NCBI GenBank assembly: GCA_900546275.1
Contig: URCH01000004.1
Coordinates: 1 to 64,000, forward strand
DNA length: 64,000 nt
Direction: 5' to 3'
DNA from: an uncultured Mycoplasmatota bacterium
Lineage (GTDB): Bacteria > Bacillota_I > Bacilli_A > RF39 > UBA660
In this document: positions 34,984-44,152 of the stretch, one piece after another
Numbering within the stretch: the stretch's first letter is position 1
Layout of the letters: every line of letters starts with the position of its first letter
The notes under the pieces: generated by a model
What the model was told of the DNA's origin: nothing
The model's input: only the letters and a program-made list of their open reading frames with translations
Database searches by the model: none
Position numbers and translations under genes: made by a program

Positions 34984-36135
34984 ATGTTTAATAAGAAAAA
35001 GACAAAAGAAGAAGTAGAAATCGATAAAAAAAAGGTAAATGATGTTTTAACTCTTTTAAAAAAAATATTAAATGTATTATATATTTTTATAATTATAATT
35101 GGAATATATGCCTTAATAATACTAACTAAAGAAACTAAAATATTTTACTTTATAAAATCAATATTAAAAATAGTTGCGCCACTTTTTATAGGAATAATAG
35201 TTGCTTGGATGTTTGATCCATTAGTAAAAAAAATGCAAAAAAAAGGAATAAAAAGACCATTAGGTACAACAATTGTATATATATTATTTATAGGATTACT
35301 TGCTGTTTTAATTGGATCAATAATACCAATTTTAACAAATCAAATAAATGAATTTGCTTCAACTAGTTTACCTACAATAATAGATACATTAAAATCATGG
35401 ATAGATTCAATATTTGATAAGATTTCTAATATATCATCATTTGATGTAAATGGAATGAAAACCGAAGTATTTAATAAAATAGGTGAAATAGGAACAAGTT
35501 TAACTTCAAATTTACCAACAATAACAGTAAATGCTATAAAATCAATATTCTCAGGGTTAGGTACTATAGTTATTGGTCTAGTAATAGGTTTTTATCTTTT
35601 GCTTAGCTTTGATAATGCAACTGATACAATAGTAACTTTGCTACCAGAAAAATTACAAAAGGATACAAAAGTACTAGCTAATGAAATTAATACTTCATTA
35701 AGAAATTTTGTGACAGGTGCCTTATTAGATGCATTATTTGTATTTATTATAACATCAATAGGATTTGCTCTTGTTGGCTTAAAAGCTCCATTATTATTTG
35801 GACTTTTCTGTGGGATTACAAATGTAATACCGTTTGCTGGACCATACATAGGTGGAATACCAGCGGTTATAGTTGGTTTTTCACAAGGACTACCAACAGG
35901 TATATTTACACTAATAGTTATTGTTGTAGTACAATTTTTTGAAGGAAATTTCCTTCAAGCTTTAATAATGAGCAAAACTACAAAACTTCATCCAGTAACA
36001 ATAATGCTTGGACTTTTAATATTCGCACATTTTTGGGGAATAATTGGTATGGTTGTTTCAACCCCAATAATTGCGTCTTTGAAAGCTATAATAATGTTTT
36101 TAGATGAAAAATATGATATACTAAAATTCAATTAA
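34984..36135 (+). CDS. AI-2E family transporter (YrrI-like)
   Basis: A 383-residue membrane protein with about eight helices. ATG 34984 is preferred because GAGGTGG lies just before it; the ATG at 34966 would leave that site internal. Family features include FIGIIVAWMFDPLVKKMQKKG near the N-terminus, GLVIGFYLLLSFDN, LLFGLFCGITNVIPFAGPYI and the C-terminal TKLHPVTIMLGLLIFAHFWG. In B. subtilis a homologue (yrrI) also lies upstream of alaS. Family members are linked to autoinducer-2 or sodium/proton export, so the cargo here is unknown. Confidence 0.88.
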   Translation: MFNKKKTKEEVEIDKKKVNDVLTLLKKILNVLYIFIIIIGIYALIILTKETKIFYFIKSILKIVAPLFIGIIVAWMFDPLVKKMQKKGIKRPLGTTIVYILFIGLLAVLIGSIIPILTNQINEFASTSLPTIIDTLKSWIDSIFDKISNISSFDVNGMKTEVFNKIGEIGTSLTSNLPTITVNAIKSIFSGLGTIVIGLVIGFYLLLSFDNATDTIVTLLPEKLQKDTKVLANEINTSLRNFVTGALLDALFVFIITSIGFALVGLKAPLLFGLFCGITNVIPFAGPYIGGIPAVIVGFSQGLPTGIFTLIVIVVVQFFEGNFLQALIMSKTTKLHPVTIMLGLLIFAHFWGIIGMVVSTPIIASLKAIIMFLDEKYDILKFN

Positions 36136-36144
36136 GGAGGAAAT

Positions 36145-36708
36145 ATGGAAATAGAAAAAAGAAACCCTAAAATATTTATAATAAGTGGAAAAGCTAGACA
36201 TGGTAAAGATACAACAGCTATGTATATGAATGAAATATATACAAAAAAAGGTAAAAAAATTCTAAACATTTCATATGCTTCTTACATTAAAGAATATGCA
36301 AAAAAAATAAGTAATTGGGATGGTAGTGATGAAACTAAACCAAGAGAATTACTACAACAACTAGGAACAACTGTAATTAGACAAAATATAGATGAATTAT
36401 TCTTTGTAAAAAGAGTTTTAGAAGATATAGAGGTTTATTCTTACTTCTTTGATGTAATAACAATATCAGATGCAAGGTTAAAACCAGAAGTAATAATGCC
36501 AAGACAAAAATTTAAAAATGTTTTTGCCATTAGAGTTGTAAGACCTAACTTTGATAACGGACTTACTTTAGAACAACAAAAACATATAACAGAATTTGAT
36601 TTAGATGATTATAAAGAGTACGACTATTATTTAGTTAATGATGGCTCATTAGAAGATTTAAAATCTAAGGTTCAAAATATAGTAGAGGATGTTGAAAATG
36701 AATATTAG
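36145..36708 (+). CDS. P-loop kinase, deoxynucleotide monophosphate kinase-like
   Basis: A 187-residue P-loop protein. The Walker A motif is IISGKARHGKDTTAMYM (GxxxxGKDT); GKDT instead of GKST is usual in T4 dNMP kinase-like and dephospho-CoA-kinase-related proteins. TISDARLKPEV and FAIRVVRP resemble the nucleotide-binding core and lid of that group. The last 11 bases overlap alaS. With the dCMP deaminase and HD phosphohydrolase elsewhere in the window it could help balance deoxynucleotide pools, but that link is inference. Confidence 0.7.
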   Translation: MEIEKRNPKIFIISGKARHGKDTTAMYMNEIYTKKGKKILNISYASYIKEYAKKISNWDGSDETKPRELLQQLGTTVIRQNIDELFFVKRVLEDIEVYSYFFDVITISDARLKPEVIMPRQKFKNVFAIRVVRPNFDNGLTLEQQKHITEFDLDDYKEYDYYLVNDGSLEDLKSKVQNIVEDVENEY

Positions 36709-38449
36709 AGAATTATATATAAATTATTTTGTAAGTAAAGGACATAAACAAATACCTAGTAGTCCTGTTGTACCAGAAAACGATTCATCAGTTTTATTTA
36801 ATACAGCTGGAATGCAACCATTAATTCCATATTTAATGGGAGAACCACATCCCTACGGTACAAGATTATGTGATTACCAAAAATGTGTTAGAACAAATGA
36901 CTTAGATGAAGTTGGAGACAAAACTCATCATACATTTTTTGAAATGCTTGGGAATTGGTCATTAGGAGATTATTTTAAAAAAGAAAGTATTACATATAGC
37001 TTTGAATTTTTAACTAAAGTTCTAAATTTACCTGTTGAAAAACTAGCTGTAACTGTTTTTGAAGGTGATAAAGATATACCAAGGGACAATGTTTCTGCAG
37101 AAATTTGGAAAAACTTAGGAATAAGTGAAGATAAAATAGCTTTTTTAGGCAAGGATGATAATTTTTGGATAGCAGGTGAAACTGGCCCTTGTGGTGGAGA
37201 TACCGAAATATTCTACTTTAGAAGCAATGATAAAGTTCCTGATAAATATGATCCAAATGACTCACGTTGGGTTGAGATATGGAATAATGTTTTTATGGAA
37301 TTCTATAAAGATGAGAATGGAAAAGTAACTGAACTTCCTAAAAAAAATGTTGATACAGGTATGGGACTTGAAAGAATAACAGCTGTAGTAGAGGGTGTTG
37401 ATGATAATTATAAAACAAGTATATGGAAAAATATTATTGCTACAATAGAAGAAATTTCAAATAAAAAATATGCTAACAATGAAGTAAGTATGAGAATAAT
37501 TGCTGATCATATTAGAACAGCGGTCTTCATATCATCTGATCCAGCAAGTATAAAACCCTCAAATACTGATCAAGGATACATATTAAGAAGACTTATTAGA
37601 AGAGCAATAAGACATGCTAAAAAACTTGAAATAGATTTAAATAGTAATTGGGAAGAAAAAATTGCAAATGTCATAATAGAAGAATACAAAAACTATTATC
37701 CAGAGGTTATCAATAATAAAGATGTAGTATTAGATGTATTAAAAACAGAAAAAGTTAAATTTGGAAGAACATTAGAAAAAGGTTTAAAAGAATTTGAAAA
37801 AATGACTTCAAATTTAAGTGAAAAAAAATTAAATAAAGATTTAGCTTTTAAATTATATGACACATATGGTTTTCCAATAGAATTAACAAAAGAACTAGCT
37901 GATGAACTAAATATAGAAGTAGATGTAGATGGATTTAAAGAAAAATTTAAGGCTCATCAAGAATTATCTAGAAAAGGAATGGGAACAAAATTTAAAGGTG
38001 GACTTGCTAGTACAAGTAATATAAACATTAAATATCATACCGCAACACATTTACTAAATGCTGCATTAAAACAAGTGTTAGGTTTACATGTACATCAAAA
38101 AGGAAGTAATATTACTGAAGAAAGAATGCGTTTTGATTTTTCACATGATTCAAAAATGACACCAGAACAAATTAAACAAACAGAGGATTTAGTTAATAAA
38201 TATATAGAAATGGGTTTAACTGTTACAAAAAAAGAAATGAGTAAAGAAGAAGCAATTAAATCAGGTGCAGAATGTATGTTTATTGATAAATATCCTGATA
38301 TTGTAACAGTATATTTTATTGGTGATGTATCAAAAGAATTATGTGGTGGCCCACATGTAAATAATACAAATGAATTAGGTCATTTTAAAATAACAAAAGA
38401 AGAAGCTAGCAGTGCAGGAGTAAGAAGAATAAAAGCAATACTTGAGTAG
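36698..38449 (+). CDS. alaS: Alanyl-tRNA synthetase lacking the C-terminal domain
   Basis: A 583-residue synthetase; the usual length is about 870. The catalytic domain is complete (FVSKGHKQIPSSPVVPENDS, QKCVRTNDLDEVG, HTFFEMLGNWSLGDYF, GMGLERI). The editing domain is also complete, with zinc ligands in YHTATHLLNAAL and LCGGPHVNN; GGPH replaces the more common GGTH. The protein stops directly after SSAGVRRIKA, so the DHHA1/C-Ala module that helps tRNA binding and dimerisation is absent. The gene that follows is unrelated, so no frameshift explains this. The start is ATG 36698 after GAGGATG. Confidence 0.93.
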   Translation: MNIRELYINYFVSKGHKQIPSSPVVPENDSSVLFNTAGMQPLIPYLMGEPHPYGTRLCDYQKCVRTNDLDEVGDKTHHTFFEMLGNWSLGDYFKKESITYSFEFLTKVLNLPVEKLAVTVFEGDKDIPRDNVSAEIWKNLGISEDKIAFLGKDDNFWIAGETGPCGGDTEIFYFRSNDKVPDKYDPNDSRWVEIWNNVFMEFYKDENGKVTELPKKNVDTGMGLERITAVVEGVDDNYKTSIWKNIIATIEEISNKKYANNEVSMRIIADHIRTAVFISSDPASIKPSNTDQGYILRRLIRRAIRHAKKLEIDLNSNWEEKIANVIIEEYKNYYPEVINNKDVVLDVLKTEKVKFGRTLEKGLKEFEKMTSNLSEKKLNKDLAFKLYDTYGFPIELTKELADELNIEVDVDGFKEKFKAHQELSRKGMGTKFKGGLASTSNINIKYHTATHLLNAALKQVLGLHVHQKGSNITEERMRFDFSHDSKMTPEQIKQTEDLVNKYIEMGLTVTKKEMSKEEAIKSGAECMFIDKYPDIVTVYFIGDVSKELCGGPHVNNTNELGHFKITKEEASSAGVRRIKAILE

Positions 38450-38485
38450 TATTGTCTTTTTTTGTATAATAAGTATGGTGATAGT

Positions 38486-39589
38486 ATGAATGTAAATTTA
38501 TTAAAAAATGAAGAAAACATGTCAATATATGCTACAAAAAGTAGTGAGGGAGTTAGACTTAAAGAATTTAGAGAAGATATAAGGCCAAATTATTTTAGAG
38601 ACATAGATAAAATAATTTATTCACATTGTTATTCAAGATATATAGATAAAACACAAGTATTCTCATTTAAAAATAATGATCATATTACAAAAAGAATTAT
38701 ACATGTTCAACTAGTAAGTAAAATAGCGCGAACTATAGGTAGAGCTTTAAATTTAAATGAAGATTTAATAGAGGCAATATCACTTGGTCATGATGTTGGA
38801 CATGTCCCATTTGGTCATGTTGGAGAAACTATATTAAATGAAATTAGTTTAAAATATTTAGATGAACCATTTAAACACAATGTACAAAGTGTGAGAAATT
38901 TAATGGTTTTAGAAAACAATGGAAAAGGAATTAATTTATGTGTACAAGTGTTAGATGGAATACTATGTCACAATGGAGAAAAACTTCAAAAAATATATAA
39001 TTATAAACATAAAACAACAGAAGAATTTATTAAAGAATATAATAAGTGTTATAAAAAAGAAAAATTTGATTTAGTTCCAATGACTTTAGAGGGATGCGTT
39101 GTTAGACTTAGCGATGTAATTGGTTATTTAGGTAGAGATATAGAAGATGCAATAACTCTTGGAATTATAGATAAAGAAGATATTCCTCTTAACATAAGAA
39201 AAAAGTTAGGTGAAAACAATAGCTCAATAATAAGTTTAATAATTAATGATGTTATTATAAATAGCATTAATAAGCCATATATAAAATTATCAGATGAATA
39301 TTATAATTTGATGAATGAATTATTAGATTTTAACTATAAAAATATATATGCAAAAGCATATACAAGTGATGAAAAAAATAAAATCAAAGAAATGTTTAAT
39401 CATATATTTAAATCTTATCTTAATGATTTAGAAACAAATAATGTAAATTCTTCAATATGCAAAGTATTTTTAAATAAAATGAGTGAAGAATATAAAAAGA
39501 ATACTTCAAACGAACGAATAGTAATTGATTATATATCAGGAATGACAGATGACTTTTTTGTTAATGAATATAATAAACTTTCTTCTTGA
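38486..39589 (+). CDS. HD-domain phosphohydrolase, dGTPase-like
   Basis: A 367-residue protein. ATG 38486 follows TGGTGAT. The HD domain has ITKRIIHVQLVSKIARTIGRAL and ISLGHDVGHVPFGHVGE (the HD metal pair), with a downstream CVVRLSDVIGYLGRDIEDA, all as in dGTP triphosphohydrolases. The region between the catalytic half and the C-terminus is variable. These enzymes cut dNTPs to nucleoside and triphosphate. It is inserted between alaS and reoM, which are adjacent in B. subtilis. A -10-like TATAAT (38465) lies just before it. The substrate is unproven. Confidence 0.85.
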   Translation: MNVNLLKNEENMSIYATKSSEGVRLKEFREDIRPNYFRDIDKIIYSHCYSRYIDKTQVFSFKNNDHITKRIIHVQLVSKIARTIGRALNLNEDLIEAISLGHDVGHVPFGHVGETILNEISLKYLDEPFKHNVQSVRNLMVLENNGKGINLCVQVLDGILCHNGEKLQKIYNYKHKTTEEFIKEYNKCYKKEKFDLVPMTLEGCVVRLSDVIGYLGRDIEDAITLGIIDKEDIPLNIRKKLGENNSSIISLIINDVIINSINKPYIKLSDEYYNLMNELLDFNYKNIYAKAYTSDEKNKIKEMFNHIFKSYLNDLETNNVNSSICKVFLNKMSEEYKKNTSNERIVIDYISGMTDDFFVNEYNKLSS

Positions 39590-39614
39590 TTAAATATATA
39601 AATAATGTTAAAAT
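39586..39614 (+). promoter_or_regulatory. Promoter of the reoM-ruvX-yrzB operon
   Basis: TTGATT (39586-39591), 17-bp spacer, TAAAAT (39609-39614) with an extended TG at 39606-39607. The -35 overlaps the end of the HD gene. Confidence 0.5.
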
Positions 39615-39643
39615 AAAATTGTATTTATAGAGTGGGTGATTAC

Positions 39644-39883
39644 ATGGAAGAAACAAAAATATACAATGCTGAAGACTTTGATGATGCTTTAATTGCGCAA
39701 ACTTTAAAAGATGTTGTAGAAATATTAGAAGAACGTGGATATAATCCAATCAATCAAATAGTAGGATATTTAATGAGTGGAGATCCTGGATATATTTCTA
39801 GTCATAAAGAAGCAAGAAATAAAATAACAAAAATTGATAGAGCAAAACTAATAGAAGTTATTTTGAAAAATTTTATAAAATGA
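39644..39883 (+). CDS. reoM: ReoM/IreB-family regulator of peptidoglycan synthesis
   Basis: A 79-residue DUF965 protein. KDVVEILEERGYNPINQIVGYLMSGDPGYISSHKEARNKI spans almost the whole conserved core. In Listeria and Enterococcus the homologue is phosphorylated by the PASTA kinase on an N-terminal threonine and controls ClpCP-dependent turnover of MurA; Thr4 in the MEETKIYNAEDF start is the likely counterpart. ATG 39644 follows GGGTGAT. It overlaps ruvX by four bases (ATGA). Confidence 0.93.
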   Translation: MEETKIYNAEDFDDALIAQTLKDVVEILEERGYNPINQIVGYLMSGDPGYISSHKEARNKITKIDRAKLIEVILKNFIK

Positions 39884-40314
39884 GATTTTTAGGACTAGAT
39901 TTAGGTACAAGAACTTTAGGAATTTCTATAAGTGATAAAATGGGAATAGTAGCTTCAACATATAAAACGATTAGATTTGAAGATTCAAACTATGCTTCAC
40001 TTATTCCTGAATTAATTGAAATAATCACAAAAGAACAAATAAAATGTGTAGTGTTAGGTCTTCCCAAAAATATGAATAACACATATGGAGAAGCTACACA
40101 AAGAACTATGGAATTTAAAACACTCTTAGAAAAAAATATAACTACAAAAATCGCTTTACAGGATGAAAGACTTACAACCGTTCAAGCTGATAACTATATG
40201 ATAGAAGCAGGTATGTCAAGAAAAAAAAGAAAGAAAAAAATAGATTCATTAGCTGCAAATATAATATTACAAACATATTTAGACAGCACAAGAGGAGGAA
40301 ATTATGGAAAATGA
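39880..40314 (+). CDS. ruvX: Holliday junction resolvase-like RuvX (YqgF/YrrK)
   Basis: A 144-residue RNase H-fold nuclease. FLGLDLGTRTLGISISD holds the first catalytic aspartate, VVLGLPKNMNNTYGEAT the second motif, and LQDERLTTVQADNYM with KKIDSLAANIILQTYL the remaining acidic residues. Bacterial YqgF proteins are implicated in 16S rRNA processing and possibly junction resolution. ATGA overlap with reoM and an 11-base overlap with yrzB show tight translational coupling. Confidence 0.94.
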   Translation: MRFLGLDLGTRTLGISISDKMGIVASTYKTIRFEDSNYASLIPELIEIITKEQIKCVVLGLPKNMNNTYGEATQRTMEFKTLLEKNITTKIALQDERLTTVQADNYMIEAGMSRKKRKKKIDSLAANIILQTYLDSTRGGNYGK

Positions 40315-40597
40315 AAAAATGACTTTTAAAATAACTAATGAAAATGGGATAGAAGTAGAATATGAAGTTTTATTTACTTTTGAATCAGATGAAACAAAGA
40401 AAAATTATATAGTTTATACTGACAATAGTTTAGATGAAGATGGAAATACAAGAGTATATGCATCAATATATACTCCTGGTAGTGCGGAAACTGAATTAAA
40501 GCCAATAGAAACAGATAAAGAATGGAAAATAATTGAAACAATTCTCGAACAAATACAAGAACAAGTAAAAGAAAGCACAGGAGAAAACGAGCAATAA
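40304..40597 (+). CDS. yrzB: DUF1292 family protein YrzB
   Basis: A 97-residue acidic protein. ITNENGIEVEYEVLFTFESDETKKNYIVYTDN and the DGNTRVYASIYTP segment match DUF1292. Its function is unknown, but the reoM-ruvX-yrzB order is strongly conserved in the Bacilli. An AGAGGAGG ribosome-binding site lies within ruvX. The stop codon is in the loop of the terminator that ends the operon. Confidence 0.9.
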   Translation: MENEKMTFKITNENGIEVEYEVLFTFESDETKKNYIVYTDNSLDEDGNTRVYASIYTPGSAETELKPIETDKEWKIIETILEQIQEQVKESTGENEQ

Positions 40598-40610
40598 AAG
40601 CTCGTTTTTT
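40586..40610 (+). terminator. Terminator after yrzB
   Basis: AACGAGC-AATAAAA-GCTCGTT followed by T residues; the yrzB stop codon lies in the loop. Confidence 0.85.
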
Positions 40611-40616
40611 AGAAGT

Positions 40617-41705
40617 ATGACAAGAAGATTGAATAAAAAAGGTAAAATATTAGTAGCGCTAATAGGTATTATAGGACTAATATTAATAAGTTTAATAATA
40701 TTTATGATCATATATTTTTGTAATATTGGTAGTGTAAGTAAAAGCAAAGATACAAAAGAAATAGAAATATTACAAGGAGATACATATTATTCTATTTCAA
40801 CAAAATTAAAAGAACAAAATTTAATAAAATCAGAATTCTTTTATAAATTATATATAAAATTAAATAGACCAAGCTCATTACAATCAGGTGTACACAAACT
40901 AAATGAGTCGATGAGTGTAAAAGAAATAGTAAATGAGTTTTCTAATACTGGATATAAAAAAGGTGAAATGTTAACATTTAAAGAAGGTCTTAATATGAGA
41001 CAGGTGATTAAAGTAATTACTGATAATACACAAAATACAGAAGAAGACGTTTTAAATGTATTACAAGATACAAATTATTTAGATTCTTTAATAGAAAAAT
41101 ATTGGTTTATTACAGATGAAATAAAAAATGAAAAAATTTATTATTCACTAGAAGGATATTTATTTCCAGATACATATGAATTTAGTAAAGACGTTACTGT
41201 AAAAGAAATATTTAATACAATGATAGCAGAAACAGGTAGAAAAATAGAACCATATAAAAATGATATTTTAAATTCTAAATATTCATTTCATGAGTTGTTA
41301 ACACTTTCATCTATTATTGAATTAGAAGGAAAAACAATTTCAGATAGAAATAAAGTTGCTGGAGTATTTTATAATAGATTAAATTCAAATTGGACACTTG
41401 GAAGTGATGTTACAACTTATTATGGTGCAAAAATAAATATGTCTGATAGAGATTTGTATGTTTCAGAATTAAATGATAATAATGCTTATAATACTAGAAG
41501 TAGTTATATGGCAGGAAAACTTCCAGTTGGACCAGTTTGTAATCCATCTATTTCTTCAATAGAAGCATCTCTTTACCCAGTAAAAACAAATTATTACTAT
41601 TTTGTAGCTGATAAAAACGGTAAAACCTATTTTTCAAAAACTAATGCTGAACATAATGCAATAATTAATAAATTAAAAGGTGAAGGTTTATGGTACAATT
41701 ACTAA
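40617..41705 (+). CDS. mltG: Endolytic transglycosylase MltG
   Basis: A 362-residue membrane-anchored lytic transglycosylase that cuts nascent glycan strands and sets their length. An N-terminal membrane helix (about 10-38) is followed by a LysM-like segment (EIEILQGDTYYSISTKLKEQNLI) and the YceG domain with LLTLSSIIELEGK (catalytic glutamate), RNKVAGVFYNRL, SDVTTYYG and LPVGPVCNPSISSIEASLYP. The length is normal. The Shine-Dalgarno is weak (AGAAG), and the gene starts seven bases after the terminator, so it may depend on read-through. Confidence 0.94.
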   Translation: MTRRLNKKGKILVALIGIIGLILISLIIFMIIYFCNIGSVSKSKDTKEIEILQGDTYYSISTKLKEQNLIKSEFFYKLYIKLNRPSSLQSGVHKLNESMSVKEIVNEFSNTGYKKGEMLTFKEGLNMRQVIKVITDNTQNTEEDVLNVLQDTNYLDSLIEKYWFITDEIKNEKIYYSLEGYLFPDTYEFSKDVTVKEIFNTMIAETGRKIEPYKNDILNSKYSFHELLTLSSIIELEGKTISDRNKVAGVFYNRLNSNWTLGSDVTTYYGAKINMSDRDLYVSELNDNNAYNTRSSYMAGKLPVGPVCNPSISSIEASLYPVKTNYYYFVADKNGKTYFSKTNAEHNAIINKLKGEGLWYNY

Positions 41706-42280
41706 AAGAAATGGAAGAATATGCTAAAGAAAATAACATACCAATTATGATGGATGATGGTCTTAAATTTATAGAAGATTATATAAAAAAAAATAATGTA
41801 AAAAGAATTCTTGAAATTGGTTCTGCAATTGGTTATTCAGCAATTAGAATGTGTTTAAATGAAAATATTTGTATAACTACAATAGAAAGAGATGAACTAA
41901 GATATAAAGAAGCTGTAAAAAATATTAAAAAAGCAAAATTAGAAAATCAAATTACATTGATATATGATGATGCATTAAATATAGATTTAGATGAAAAATA
42001 TGACTTAATATTTATAGATGCAGCAAAAGGTCAATATATAAAATTCTTTGAAAAGTTTGAAAAAAATCTATCAGAAAATGGTGCAATAATATCTGATAAT
42101 TTAAAATTTCATGGTTATACAGAGCAAAAAGAAAGAATAAAAAGTAAAAACTTACGCCAACTTGTTAATAAAATAAGAAAATATATAGAATTTTTAAAAG
42201 AAAATAATGCATATGAAACTACATTTTATGATATAGGAGATGGAATTGGTGTAACAAAAAAAAGAACTGACGATTGTTAG
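41690..42280 (+). CDS. trmR: tRNA 5-hydroxyuridine methyltransferase TrmR-like
   Basis: A 196-residue O-methyltransferase. The SAM-binding motif is ILEIGSAIGYSAIRM, followed by TTIERDE, IYDDALNI, DLIFIDAAKGQYIKFFE and GAIISDNLKFHG (metal ligands). The B. subtilis orthologue YrrM (TrmR) methylates ho5U34 of tRNAs to mo5U, and it also follows mltG (yrrL). It overlaps mltG by 16 bases, with AAGGTG as ribosome-binding site. Confidence 0.9.
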   Translation: MVQLLKEMEEYAKENNIPIMMDDGLKFIEDYIKKNNVKRILEIGSAIGYSAIRMCLNENICITTIERDELRYKEAVKNIKKAKLENQITLIYDDALNIDLDEKYDLIFIDAAKGQYIKFFEKFEKNLSENGAIISDNLKFHGYTEQKERIKSKNLRQLVNKIRKYIEFLKENNAYETTFYDIGDGIGVTKKRTDDC

Positions 42281-42287
42281 TTCTTTT
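42259..42287 (+). terminator. Terminator after trmR
   Basis: AAAGAACT pairs with AGTTCTTTT around a loop that contains the stop codon of trmR. Confidence 0.75.
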
Positions 42288-42294
42288 ATTAACA

Positions 42295-42323
42295 TTTACA
42301 ATTTATGTAGTAGGTGCTATAAT
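42295..42323 (+). promoter_or_regulatory. Promoter upstream of the lipoprotein gene
   Basis: TTTACA (42295-42300), 17-bp spacer, TATAAT (42318-42323) with an extended TGC. A second possible -10 (TGATATAAT, 42383-42391) lies closer to the gene, inside an A+T-rich inverted repeat. Confidence 0.6.
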
Positions 42324-42410
42324 TATATAGACAGATAATTTACATGCAAATAAATATTTGTATATCAAAAACAGTATTTTTTTGATATAATTTAGATAAG
42401 TAGGTGAGTC

Positions 42411-43070
42411 ATGAAAAAAAAAGCTATATTACTAATCCTATTACTTTTAGTAAGTGGCTGTACGATTGTTAGAATTGATACAAAAAATATAGACACAATA
42501 ATAGATGTAGTATTATCAAAAAATAATACACTATATAATCAAGTTGGAAAAGGATATAAATATTATATTCCAAGAGGTGTTTCACATATAAACACAATAG
42601 AATATAATGACACATTATATTCCAATGGAAACTATTATTACTTATATATTGATGTCGTAAGTTATTATTATAAAAAAGAACTTGCTTGTGAACAATCAAA
42701 TGATTCATATTACTTTAAAAAAATAGAGAATGGTGATAAAACAGGTTGTGTATTAATAACAAATACAAATAATAAATACTTAATAAAATTTGTTTATAAT
42801 TATGCAATAATAGAAGCATTAGTTGATAAAGAACAAATAAATGATGTTATACTGAACTCTTCTTATATTTTGTCAACAATAAAATATAATGACAAAGTAA
42901 TCAAAATAATGCTTGATACCGATTATTTTAAAAACAAAGAAGAAAAGTATACTTTATTTGAATCACATCCAGGAAATGAAAACTTTTTCCCTATTTATGA
43001 CGATGGAGAAGAAGATACAAATAATACTGAAAACAGTAATGAAGAAAATATGTCTGAAGAAACAGAATAA
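42411..43070 (+). CDS. Lipoprotein of unknown function
   Basis: A 219-residue protein with a typical lipoprotein signal: MKKKAILLILLLLVSGC, a lipobox LVSGC with the modified cysteine at 17. The exported part is Tyr/Asn-rich with two further cysteines (LACEQSNDSYYF and KTGCVLITN) and ends in an acidic, disordered tail (DDGEEDTNNTENSNEENMSEETE region). The first gene of an envelope cluster, preceded by two promoters. No family recognised. Confidence 0.8.
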   Translation: MKKKAILLILLLLVSGCTIVRIDTKNIDTIIDVVLSKNNTLYNQVGKGYKYYIPRGVSHINTIEYNDTLYSNGNYYYLYIDVVSYYYKKELACEQSNDSYYFKKIENGDKTGCVLITNTNNKYLIKFVYNYAIIEALVDKEQINDVILNSSYILSTIKYNDKVIKIMLDTDYFKNKEEKYTLFESHPGNENFFPIYDDGEEDTNNTENSNEENMSEETE

Positions 43071-43082
43071 GGAAGGTGGATT

Positions 43083-43868
43083 ATGAAATTAGTCGACAAA
43101 ATTAAAAATATGTTTACAGAAGAAGTAGAAGAAGAAAAACCAGTAATAAAAAAAGAGGTAATGCATGTAGAAATTAATACTCCTAAACAAGAAGAAATAG
43201 AAGAAGTAGAAACTTTTGAAGAACCTGTTAAAGAGGAAAAACCAGCGCCTATATTTTTTGATGATAAAGATTTTGATGCTTTAGAAAAACCAAAAATTGA
43301 AAAAGTTGAAAAAGTTCAAGAAGAAGAAACTTTTAAAGATAAGTATAAAGGTAAGAAACAATTAGAAGAACAAAAAACAAAAGTATTTAAACCATCTCCA
43401 ATTATTTCTCCTGTATATGGTATTTTAGATAAAGATTATACAACAGATGAAAGCGAAACAAAAAAAATTGTTCCAATGACAGTTCATTATGAACATAAAG
43501 AATTAACTGTTGATGATATAAGAAGAAAAGCATTTGGAACATTGGAAGATGATATAGAAACAACTTTATTTGGAAAAGAAGAAATGCCACCAATGCATGA
43601 AAAAAAAGATGAACCTGAACAAGAAGAAGTAACAGGTGAAATAATAGATGAACCAACAGTAGAAGAAGAAAAAAAACACGATGATTTAGAAGATTTTGAT
43701 GATTTTGAATATGAAAAAGAAAAATCATCATTAGAAGATGATTTTGACCTTTCTGATAATATTATGAATAATTATGATGAAACTGAAAAAACTAATGATG
43801 AAAGTATTTCTGATAGTGATTTGTTTGATCTTATTGATTCAATGTATGACGAAGGGGATAAGAAATAA
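43083..43868 (+). CDS. Acidic, largely disordered protein
   Basis: A 261-residue cytoplasmic protein rich in Glu, Asp and Lys, with a basic amphipathic start (MKLVDKIKNMFTEEVEEEK). One non-acidic island, VFKPSPIISPVYGILDKDY (about residues 100-118), stands out, and a second, LTVDDIRRKAFGTLEDDI, looks helical. Such short islands in disordered proteins are often binding motifs. Its position between a lipoprotein and small coiled-coil membrane proteins suggests a cell-envelope or division scaffold, but no function is assigned. Confidence 0.75.
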   Translation: MKLVDKIKNMFTEEVEEEKPVIKKEVMHVEINTPKQEEIEEVETFEEPVKEEKPAPIFFDDKDFDALEKPKIEKVEKVQEEETFKDKYKGKKQLEEQKTKVFKPSPIISPVYGILDKDYTTDESETKKIVPMTVHYEHKELTVDDIRRKAFGTLEDDIETTLFGKEEMPPMHEKKDEPEQEEVTGEIIDEPTVEEEKKHDDLEDFDDFEYEKEKSSLEDDFDLSDNIMNNYDETEKTNDESISDSDLFDLIDSMYDEGDKK

Positions 43869-44152
43869 TGACAATTAATGAAATTTTACCAATCATATTA
43901 TATACACTTTTGAGTATACTTATAATAGTTTTAATAATTTTTATTATAAGACTTTTCAAAACACTAAAAAAAGTAGATAAAACAATAGATGATTTAAATA
44001 TAAAATTAAATAAAGTTAATGGTGTTTTTGATATAGTAAATAAAAGTACAGATGCTATAAGCATGATAAGCGATAAAATAGTAAATGGAACAATGACACT
44101 TGTCTCTAAAATATTTAAAAATAAAAAAAGAGAGGATGATTTCGATGAGTAA
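43868..44152 (+). CDS. Small membrane protein with coiled coil (DUF948-like)
   Basis: A 94-residue protein. One long membrane helix (about 5-28) is followed by heptad-patterned sequence (LKKVDKTIDDLNIKLNKVNG and onward) and a short basic-acidic tail. This is the layout of YtxG/DUF948 proteins, which are usually next to YtxH genes, as here. The start overlaps the previous stop by one base, and the end overlaps the ytxH-like gene. Confidence 0.75.
   Translation: MTINEILPIILYTLLSILIIVLIIFIIRLFKTLKKVDKTIDDLNIKLNKVNGVFDIVNKSTDAISMISDKIVNGTMTLVSKIFKNKKREDDFDE

Noticed and set aside
42365..42391. A+T-rich inverted repeat near the lipoprotein gene as a terminator
   Set aside because: The stem is only A-T pairs and contains the -10 element; too weak to call.
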